Origin: Amoebophrya sp. A120
Taxonomy: Eukaryota > Sar > Dinophyceae > Syndiniales > Amoebophryaceae
Assembly (NCBI GenBank): GCA_905178155.1
Contig: CAJINV010000012.1
Coordinates: 2,997,412 to 3,061,411, forward strand
Direction of reading: 5' to 3'
Length of the DNA: 64,000 bases
The translations under genes and the position numbers were made by a program. This document shows positions 36,572 through 46,900 of the stretch, piece after piece. The notes under the pieces are model-generated. The model saw only the letters and a list, made by a program, of their open reading frames with translations. It had not been told where the DNA came from and made no database searches. How positions within the stretch are numbered: the first letter of the stretch is position 1; the number at the start of each line of letters is the position of its first letter.

Positions 36572-38256
36572 CTTTTTCTCCTAGGTTGTGTTTGAGGTGT
36601 AGTTTTTCGACGAAAATTTTTAAATAATTTTCTACTTCTAATTCTATTGCGTGTTAAGATTAAATTTCGACGATGAAGACCCGGAATCTGCTACAGCTAT
36701 GTAAAAAGGGAGCAGGTAAAACTCAAGAAAAAAGAAATGCGAGTCAAAGGAGAGGCTAATTGCCAATCGGTAGTTGGTGGTGTTTAACCTCTGGTGTTGA
36801 ACACGACCCGCACAGAGCTGTATTTTTCAACTGGAATTATCGTGATGTAGTTGCTTTATTATTGGTTCAAGACGAGGCTTTGCTTTATTTCTTGATAAGG
36901 TTAATCTTCCGAGCTAAGTATACGTATCTTATCCTCCGCCGGCCATGTTCTTGACCATCATAATTGGTGAACTTATTTTGATACCGAGTGGAGATGAGTC
37001 GATTTTTGACCGAGAGAAGGAAAGTACCTTACATATGCTGGCATCGTGCCGTCGTGCAGTCACAAATTCTGCTCGAAGTACCCATTTTTGTTCTGCTGCG
37101 ATCACAGGTAGAAGAAGTTCTTCGCAAAACTACCGAGCCGAGTAAGTATGAAGATGATCAAGCGTGCATTTTTACAATCGATTCGCTCATGATCGGCATT
37201 ACTTGGCTACTTTCTTCATCGACAGATCTGCACGCGTTACCTAGTACGTCATCCTCCATAAGACCTCTAGACGGCGAAAGGAGAGGCGATAGAATACATT
37301 TTCCGAGACCAGCACGAAGATCTTCAGAATACTAAACGGATCTTCCTCTGCTCTTCAGAATCAACGATCTTCCACTGCTTATTGATCATGGTAAGTGCCA
37401 TTTCTCGCCTTATTTCTCCACCGAATTTTTAAAGAAGCTCGCCTTCATCTTCGACCAGTGTCCTCCTGAACAGCAGAAACTACCAACTTGCAACTCCAAA
37501 TTTACTATAGCCTTAATTTCCGCGGCCGTGGCATTATAGTACTTCTTTTTCCTAGTAGCGAGGAACAATCAAATGCTGGGCGGAGTTCTTCTCGTTCAAA
37601 AATCTTACACGAAGCAGTGCTGCGAAAAAGTAGTTCCTGGCCCGGACACACCAGCACGTGCAGTCCTGCCACCGGATTATAGATCATACCTAAGACCCTG
37701 TGCAGCTCTCTCGTCGTCGTCCGTAGCGCGTGCTGTTCTCGTCGTCCCCGGCCGCGCAGGGAATTTGTTCTGTCGGGTTCTGACTCTGTTGTAAGTAAAA
37801 CTTGTATAACAGGAAAATAAAGCGGAGATTTGATTTTTACATTAAACTCCATCATACACGTGTGGAGAATTAGAATTACAATTAGTCTCCCTGATTTGTT
37901 GTTGCATTAGCGCTAATCATTTCTTTGATATCTGTCTGAAAATTTATTTCTAATTGAATTTTACACTATGACTTCACGTCACGAAAAGGTTACCAGATAA
38001 AAGCGTTCTTTAGTTGTTTTCCACCAAGCGGAAACCACCAAAGGAGAGAAATACGAAAAACATCCTTCGAGGACGGAGGGCCGAGGACCCCTTCTAATCT
38101 CTTTGCTCGAAAACCACCTGCAGGGGCTGCGCAAGGAGCTCGGAATACGCAAATTCTCGAAGAAGGCTTCCTTTCATTTCTCCGCATCTACTTTTCATTT
38201 TTACACAACAACTTTTCTCAAACTGATAAAGACGCCACGTCCTTTTGTTTTTGCAA
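36572..38256. other. Intergenic
   Basis: AT-rich spacer upstream of the deacetylase. Short frames without coding character. Confidence 0.5.
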
Positions 38257-38299
38257 GCAAAAACAAATCTACCACTACTACCTGCCCGTCCAGGGGCAA
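38257..38299. repeat. 43-bp direct repeat, left copy
   Basis: Begins GCAAAAACAAATCTACCACT; identical 43 bp at 40773-40815. The two copies bound a 2.5-kb segment. Followed by microsatellite-like TTCAG and GAGTG runs. Confidence 0.85.
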
Positions 38300-38344
38300 G
38301 TTCAGTTCAGTTCAGTTCTACGCTTTAGTGGAGTGGAGTGGAGT

Positions 38345-39175
38345 GGGGCGGCGGCGGTGGCCTCTTACCATCAAGCTCGAACGACCGGGGCAGGGAACAA
38401 CGCGATGCTTTGCACCACGGGCGGACGACTACTATCAGGCAGTGTGGACGCCTCCGGACAGCAGCAACTGCCCAACATACAAAAATCTAAGTTATCAACT
38501 TCCTACAGCACTAGGGACCTGCTAGACTTCTCCTCTAACCCCCTGGGGCGTTTACCTAGCTCGGCGGGCCTGGGTGCAGCACATATAAACTCCTGCTGCT
38601 TAAGATAACTTCTTTTTGCCCCAGTTCATAATGAACTTTTTCTCTCTTGTGTTGTCAGACCTTCTTCGTTTTTAGTTTTCACCTTAGTTTTTGGTAACAA
38701 AAACAGAGGGTCACTGAACTACGCACCTTTTTCTCATCCTGTTTCATCACTCCTTCACTTAGCGCGAGCACGCTGCCGCCGATGACGCGTGACAACCCCC
38801 AATCACCCGAAGGCACGCTGGAGCGGTTGCACCGCCACAGACTGCACAACGCGAATCGGCAGGCGTTCCGGACGTGATGCTAGTAAACTACCTGAAACTA
38901 CCTCCCCATGACGCGCTACTTGCCGAGCAACTTTAGTGCACCTGATCCGCACAGGTGTCTCTAAGATCCTACAAAACCTACCCTATGGGAGGGCGCTACG
39001 CGGAATGCTAACTACGCGATCAGGCACTATATAAGGAGGGCCACGGAGCTAATATGCACACCTTTCTAGTGCACGACCGGCACACCCGCGAACCTCCGCC
39101 CGAACGCCACGACCACCGGCGCAACGGCAGCGTGAGGGATGGACTATTTTAAGCCTCTTGTTTTTTTTGGCATAG
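38345..39175. repeat. Tandem repeat unit 1
   Basis: About 830 bp sharing long near-identical blocks with 39257-39965. It has roughly 110 extra bases near 38770-38880. It contains ACTATATAAGG at about 39026, and a block ending GGACTATTTTAAGCC followed by a run of eight T. Conserved non-coding content with a TATA-like box and T-run may mark a small-RNA gene; this is inferred and the RNA class is not recognised. Confidence 0.6.
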
Positions 39176-39256
39176 AGATAGACATCCCTTTTCAGTTTTC
39201 CACAGTGCGTTTACGGTTCTAACCTACTCGCCTACTTTAGTTAGTTAGTTAGTTAC

Positions 39257-39965
39257 GGGTGCGGTGGCGGTGGCCTCTTACCTCAAAGCTCGATAGACAG
39301 GGGCAGGGAACAACGCAATGCTTTGCACCACAGTCGCACGAATACTAATCGGCAGTGTGGACGCCCCCGGACAGCAGCAACTGCCCAGCATGCAAACACT
39401 AAGTTATCAGTTTCCTACACTACGGACCTGCTAGACTTCTCCTCTAACCCACTGGGGCGCTTATGTAGCTCGGCGGGGCTGGGTGCAGCGCATATAAACT
39501 CTGCTGCTTAAGCTAAGTTCTTCTTGCCCCAGTTCGTAGGGAACTTTTTCACAGCTTGTTATTTACTTTTCTGTTGTTCAGAACTGCGTGCTGTGAGGTC
39601 TTTTTACGCCTTAGTTTTTGGTAAACAAAAACAGAGGGTCAATAAACTATAGCACCTTTTTCATCCTATTACTAATAAACTACCGAAACTACCTCCCCCA
39701 CCAGCGCTACGTGCCGAGCAACTCTACTGCACCTGATCCGCACAGGTGTCGCTACTTAATACAAAACCTACCCTATGGGAGGGCGATACGCGGAATGCTA
39801 TGTACACGAACAGGCACTATATAAGGAGGGCCACGGCACTAATATGCACAACTTTCTAGTGCACGACCGGCACACCCGCGAACCTCCGCCCGAACGCCAC
39901 GGCCACCGGCACAACGGCAGCGTGAGGGATGGACTATTTTAAGCCTTTTTTAGGCATAGAGACAA
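39257..39965. repeat. Tandem repeat unit 2
   Basis: About 710 bp duplicating 38345-39175. The stretch from ACTATATAAGG to GGACTATTTTAAGCC differs at only about six positions over 130 bp, less than neighbouring parts, and is followed by a shorter T-run. Confidence 0.6.
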
Positions 39966-40066
39966 CGTCGGTTTAGGAAAACTTGCCCGATCAAAAAGTC
40001 GATAAAATCGTGGCTGTGCGTGTGTTATTATCCTTGTTGCTTTTCCCTTCGGGGGTAAGGCTTCCT

Positions 40067-40772
40067 TCAGCGCACATAGTATGTGCCATCACTTTCTTTT
40101 TGGAACCAGACGCCCCCGACTTGCGCCTCCTCCTTGCCGGAGTTTTCGCAGAAGAAAAATTCGGTGACCTCAAAAAGCGCCTCCGGGTCGCTGACAAGTT
40201 CCCATGCGCCTGGCCGGCTGCTTGAGCTTTTCCATTTTTTCCCGTGCAACGCCGCTCGTGAACGGGAGTCCCGCCGCGATCAAATCCCGCTGTGGGCCGC
40301 CGGTCATTTCTGCATTGAAATCCCCCAGAGCTACTACGACGTCCCGCCCGCTGTGTTGCGAAATTCGCTCGCCCGCCCTTTGCCAGAAACTATCTTTTGT
40401 GGCCGAGTCCGCCGCATCGGTCGGGGCGTAACAATTATGAAGATGAACCTTCTGCCCTTGTGGTGTCTGCAGTGTAATTCGAGCATGTCTGCCCCACTGC
40501 TCATCATCGTATTCCACGACCTCGATGCCCTGGCGGATCACGAAGAGCGCGCCCCCTATGGAAGCGCCCACGCTGTTCTTCCATGCTCCCCCGCCGTAAA
40601 GGTAGAACTCATCAGCCTTTTCGCCGTTAATCCACTCGCTCACCCTGCTTTCTTGCGTTGCGACCACATCTAATCTTCTCTCACGAGCGTCCTGCAATAA
40701 ACACTCCATCTCCACCGACCTACTTCCATCATCTGTTCTTGCGCCCAAGGTGAGGACGTTCCATGTTCCGAT
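40067..40772 (-). pseudogene. LINE-type APE endonuclease fragment
   Basis: Reading on the minus strand from the right 43-bp repeat: IGTWNVLTLGARTDDG, then VVATQESRVSEW, VHLHNCYAPTD and VALGDFNAEMTGG. These are signatures of the endonuclease/exonuclease/phosphatase domain at the N-terminus of non-LTR retrotransposon polyproteins. The frame stops at 40170; a second frame continues (ELVSDPEALFEVTEFF) to about 40067, suggesting a frameshift. No reverse transcriptase follows. A dead or truncated element is most likely. Confidence 0.7.
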
Positions 40773-40815
40773 GCAAAAACAAATCTACCACTACTACCTG
40801 CCCGTCCAGGGGCAA
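40773..40815. repeat. 43-bp direct repeat, right copy
   Basis: Identical to 38257-38299 and directly abutting the start of the endonuclease fragment, as expected of a target-site duplication. Confidence 0.85.
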
Positions 40816-40927
40816 ACTTTAATATGAGTTTAATATTCCGCCACTACGGATAAAAATTTACGGTTCTACTTGCAAGTCCTTGCGATTCTTCTACTGGCAT
40901 TTTGCACATCACAGCATCTCCGGCACA

Positions 40928-43900
40928 CTATCGCTGGACTGGCCTCCCCCCAAGCTCCTCATTGCCATAGTTCACCGGGGGCAGCGGCTGCGGGGGATAG
41001 TGGCGCGAAGGATGCAAGGCACTATTTCCACGTTGCTCTTGACGGCCCGGTTCGTCTGCGGTGGTCAACCCGGATGAACGACGGTGGAAGGCTCCTGTCA
41101 CTGTTCCCGGTCCCGCCGAAGCGTCCGGCCGAGATGATCCCTGCGAATTATATTGACCAGCAGTAGAGTACGGGGAGCGGGGGTCATGAGAAGATGCAGG
41201 TCTACTTCTACTGTTGTACGGTCCTCCCGTGGCCGCGTCCCTGCCGTGCTGCGGGCCCCTTTGTGACTGCGATGCGGTCCCCTGCTCGCCGCGGCGAGCA
41301 TCTTCAGCGGGTCGTAGATAGCTGGGTCTCCTCAAGCTGTCTCGCTGCAACGGACGGTTGTTGTGCCCCCAATAGCCCGCATCACTTCTCGGGTCAGGTT
41401 GATGTTCCCAGAATTCCTGTTCCTCTTCCTCTTCATCAATTGCAAACGGGTCATCATCTGATTCTGACCTACCTCCGAAAGAAGCCCCACCGCGACGACC
41501 AGAACCCGCGGATCCTCGTTCTCGCGCCTGGACCGCGCCCGTGCCTGCGCCGCGTCCACCTCCTGCCTGCGCCTGTGCCGTGGTACCCCGCTCCGCTGGA
41601 GGCGCCAGGTGGCGATGAACATCTCCTGCCGTTCGACGAGGCAAGGCCTGCTGCTCCTCACCTTGACCGGACAAAGGGGACAACGGCGGCCCGCCCGGCT
41701 GTGAGGATACAGGAGTTGCTCCTTGTCCGGCACCTCCCGCAAGATCCCCCACAGTTTGTTCCTCATCTTCCTCGTTACCTTCGAACCGCACTGTCTTCCG
41801 CTCGCTGTACAACTTCCGCTCATACCACAACACGAACGCCGGATACAGGTCCCGCGTGTCCTTTACCCGCACTTCCGTAAACACTTCCTCCGGACGGGGC
41901 GACGTCGCACCACTCGCGGGAGCGGCAGAAGAAATTCCGCCCCGTCGCACCCGGTACACCACAACCGGAAACAAGTTGTCCTGAACCACTGGATATGCAT
42001 TGCAAAAATCCCTGGACGTCTGGAGCAGATTTGTGATGCTGAACTGTGGATGACAAGAACATTTGCGCTTCCATATGCAGCCTAGGATGACAACTTTTCA
42101 ATAAGCCGCTTTCTCATAAACAGTCCGCATGAGAAGCTGCGTTTTAATATTATTTCCATGTAAAAAGCGAGGCTGCTGCGACTTTTGTATGGTAATGCAA
42201 CACACCAGATTTTTTCACACGAAGGAATGCGACTCCTATTGCTGGCCATGCACTACAGAGCTTTTTAGAATCCAGAGACAGCATCACAAGTTTGCATCAT
42301 TCCAGACCCAGATCGATATTTGCAGTGGATACTGTAACATCAGCGTGCGTGGAAGGCCCAAAAACGCTCGACGCGGTGGAGCCGCCCAGGACCGCTTTTT
42401 TCAGTTCGCTGGCAGACCACGGGGACGCCTGGTCCTGTAGCTTACTTGCAAACACCCGGACGACGTAGTGCTTCGTTTCATCCACCCCGCTATGAGCAGC
42501 TCTTCCGGGTGTAGTGGTAGAAGATTTAGATTTACTTGGTTGGACCGGACTCCCGCCCGGAGTGTCTGCGTGCGCCGCGAACGGAACCTCCGACGCGATG
42601 ATTGATGTGGTTCCGGTTTTCGTGACCTCCAGCCGCTCGAGGTGGTAGGGGCCCTGACCTGCAGGAGCTCCAGTGGTCCTCTCGGGGCTTGGGGACCTCG
42701 AGCGTCCACCCGCCTGATGTTCAATCTTGTGCACAAACTGGACTTCTGCGACGGCGAACGAATCCCAAGGCCGGCTGTCCTCGTCCGCTCGGAACACGTT
42801 ATCGGTTAGCAGAACGCCCCCCTCGTTCTCGTGTCTACTTACTCACGTTCGGGCCCGAAGTCGCGATGGTGTAGGCAGTCTCCGGATTGACGCCTTGAAA
42901 CAGCACCGTTTCCCGGTCCCAGTGCAGGTCTATCATGGCGAGCGAGAACGCCTCCTTATCGGCTTCTTCCTTCTCCTATCAAATGTAAAAGTGTGTGGGT
43001 CTGGAAGAATGCAACTTGTGATGCTGCGTCTGCATTATCTAAAAATCTGTATTGCATTAACAGCAAAAGAGGTCTGGTTTTGGCCACGGCGAGAGGGCTT
43101 TTCTCATGCGGTATAGTCATCAGAAAGCCCTCACAAGATCTGTGATGCTAGGGCATGCATCGCAGACATCAAGAGTCATGCAAAATGTGCATGGCAAACC
43201 TTGCATCCTTCCAGACCCAGACACTTTTGCATTTGATATCTCCGGAAGAAGTGGAGCTTCCCCTAAACGGGCCGTGGCAGATGACCCGCCGAGCGACGAG
43301 CCCGAATCATGTTGATGCCCCCGACCACGTCGCAGCGACACCAGGTACTGCGACCACAGGGCGGGGTTCTCCACCCGCTGCACCGTCTTCAGCGTGAGCT
43401 CGCTGGGCGTGTTATCATTTGGAAAAACGTCCAGCACGCCCCAGAGTTGTAATGCAAATCTTTTTTTTTTTTTGATTAGGCCCCTCTTTCTCATATAAAT
43501 TCATCATTAATTTTTTGCTAGGAGGCCGGTGTGCGTTACTTAACATGTGAAATCTGATCTACGGGATCCAGCCTGTCTGAGCAGAACCGGGCCGACACAA
43601 TATTTCACACAGTTAAGCAGAAGGCGCGGGTATCTTTGGCGTTTTTCCCGTCTGCACTTACTCACGTCGCCCGATCTTGCAGGGCTCTCGCCCTGTTGGC
43701 ACTTGAGCATATTCCGGGTCTACAAGTGGCACTGAAAAGCGCTGAAGTATGGCTGAGACTATTCATTCTTACTTCTTTTTTATCTTTCTCTTCTGCTTGG
43801 TCTACAAATTTGCTACATATCTTCATCTTCCGCAAATTCAGAGAAAGATAAAACCACTCGCGGGTACACAGACATAGACATAGAGTGGAGAATGGGGCAA

Positions 43901-46900
43901 CAAAATGCATTTTGATCCTGAATAGCCTCAGCTCCCTTCGAGTTTCAGTGTATATTCCTTTTCTCATAGTTTGCACTCTGTACGCATCCTTGGCAATCCA
44001 ATGTCATTCTTTCTTTTTCATTTTTTTTTGTCTTTCCTATTTCTCAGGGCTGCAGGAGCCGCTCACATATCATTTGTTTTATTTGTTGCTCCATGACTAA
44101 ACCAACATCCTCTTGCGTATTTTGCCACTCATACATTTTCGAAATTCCACTTTGGTTACTGCCGCATGTTCTTCTTTTGCATGACAAGATTACTTCTTTA
44201 GAGGAGATTGTCATGCCTTTGACATAGGATTGCTGAATGCGTCACGGGTGCCCGGGGATGTCGTCAATCTCACCTTTTGCAATAAGAAGAGAGGACGAAA
44301 CAGCTGCCCCGCCACGTGGCTGGGTTTGCGAAACGACTGGGGAGACCATGCGTCTTTCTTCCTAGACTAGTAATCTTGATTTTTCAGGCAGGGTACTAGA
44401 TCTATTGGCAATCGAAAGAAGATGAAGATAGGAACTAGATGTAGACTCTGTGTATTGAAGTTGAAAGGTGCAACAGGATGTAGATACGGACAATGCAACC
44501 TATGAGCGATAAAGGTATAAACCCTAGAAGCTAACCGGTGATAGGCACTTACTCATATATCACTACTCAAAGCCACCTCTTCTCTAACCACTTTGCCATC
44601 ACTACTATCCGACTTCTCAAATTTATATGTCTGCGCACTTAGAACATTACTTTCAATCACCCTGTTCCTGTTCCCTGCTTCTTTTTTTTTCATTTTTCTT
44701 TGTATTTTTGAACTTTCCAAATCGATAGACACATCAGGAGAGCTGAAGACTGCACCCTTAGCATGCACTACGATCTTGATCCTCCTTCGTAGACCTTCGA
44801 ACCTTGTTGGCATTAGCACACGTGGTCGATCGTCTTAGTTGGCAGGTGTTTATTCTAGTTAGTCTAACCAAATGGCGCGACACGCAGATGCGCGTATGTA
44901 CAGTTGGATATTCTAAAATCGTTCTCGCGCTACCCACCAACATAGACAATCTCTCACACCGACATCAGTACCGACACAAGGTTCTTTTTCATCTTTTTTA
45001 CATCTTCTTTCTCTTGACCGACAGGGGTGCAGCCTCCTCTCAACAATATTCACGCACATCTTCATCGAGCAATCTCATCGAGTTCTCATCAGCAGCTTCT
45101 AACTCACAAAACTTTAACAAGTCCTAAAATATTCTTCTTTCTCCATCTCCTTTACTCAAATCTGCCTGCTGAGTTGTAATGCAAATCTGCCTGCTGAGAA
45201 TGTTTCTCATGCGGAGACCTCACATGAGAAGCATTTATCTCTACTGGTGTTTTGAGATTTGTAATGCTTGAATCAGCATAGGAGGCTAGATTTGTGATGC
45301 GGTTGCAGCACTAGCTGAATACGATGAAATTGCTCGGCCAAGTTTATTGTCATGCGCAACAGCCAAAGCCTGGCGATTTGTCTAGCAGATTTCCCATCTT
45401 GACTCTGGGGCGGGGACGTTTTTGCTCACCATACGTGTCCGCGGTGCTTTGCACGCCTGCGGAGAGAGACGAAAACCGACCGTAGGGATCGCGGTCGCGG
45501 TTTCCTCGATTCACCGGCCGCTTATTCCCGGCCTGGCGCTGGACCACATTTTGGAGCGAAGCCAACAGCGCCATCCCGGCGCGGCCATTGGAGACATCAC
45601 CTAGATTGACGTCCCGCAACACATCGAAGGAGCCGCGGTCCTTTTGCTCTATGGAAGCGTCAGGAGTGAAATCGACAAAGTCGAAAGAACTTGTAATGCA
45701 TGAAATGGATGAAAGTTGTAACCCAGAATTCAAGTGGCGCATGACAAATTTGGGTAGAGCCACTCATGCTGTTTGGGTAAGGAAGCCGCCTTTTGTCATG
45801 CTACTTCAGCAGCGCAGTTTCTACTACTACAACTCCCCAGCAGGCTTACAATCTTCCTCACTTGCCTACTCTGCAAGACAGGCACTTTGTGGGCTGCATT
45901 TTATGCATGACAAACTATTTCAACTCTGACGATTTCAATCCTGACACCCCCATACGCTCCTTCACCTTGGTATTCGTCTTACTTAGCGTGTCGTCGTGGT
46001 CAGGCCGGTACCCCGGGAATTTGGGCGCATCGCATCCGGTGAGCAGTCCCCCGTCGCAGTCCTTCCCAATCAGACGTAGCAGACCCGCTTTCGCGGTCCG
46101 GAGCCCGTGGACGATCGGAACCGCAGCGCCGCCCCTGGCCTCCGCAGCGACGCCCGTGGCCTCCGCCGCTTGCGCTTCCCACGCGACGCGTTGCGCCCAC
46201 GCGTAATAGTACGCGTTTTTCACGAACAAATCTGCCGGCGTCCTGGACGCTGGTGGACTCCACCACTCTGCGGGCACCTCGGGGAAAAGCAGCTGCCGAA
46301 AGCCCTGCGCAATGCGGGTCGTGTGCGCAATGCGGGTCGTGGGACGATCATCTTCCCTGTGTTCTTGTGCGTCGGGCTCATCTACTTCCCTGTGTTGTGC
46401 GCCGGATCTAGCATCTAGCTCCCGCAGGTTCTTCCCCACGTCGCCCGCTTCTTTCAGGAAGTCCTTCATAACTTCACTCGCCGCTTTGTCTTTACTTGCA
46501 ATAAAACCTTCGCTATCAACTGCAAATATCGATCTGGGCCTGGAACACTGGTGCGAGACTTGTCATGTGGTTTTGCCTGACCCAGATCGTCTGGCATACA
46601 AGCCCTAGCAGCACAGATTTAGAGGAGCTATCCCAATGCCTAATCCCCATGACAAACCCCATCTTTCTGTAACAAGACGCGGGGCCTTTTGCATGACGTA
46701 ATTAGACTGTGCTACTGCGGGGGAACAACCCCTGCGTGACAGATTTTGTCACGATCTAGAATTCGCATCACAAATTCGAACCCTTCCAGACCCAGACATA
46801 TTTGCATTTGATATTCGCGAACGGCATTTCGGATGTTCTCCTTCAGTGGAATGAGGTTGCTCAAACTGCGCAGGTATCACTTGCAAATACCCCTGGATCA

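Noticed and set aside
38345-39965. Spliced-leader RNA gene tandem array
   Set aside because: Tandem structure is suggestive, but the conserved dinoflagellate leader core (TAGCCATTTTGGCTCAAG) is absent from both units.
43462-45170. Independent protein gene inside the nested insertion
   Set aside because: Only short low-complexity frames; poly(A) and the 18-bp duplication explain the segment better as a retroposed sequence.
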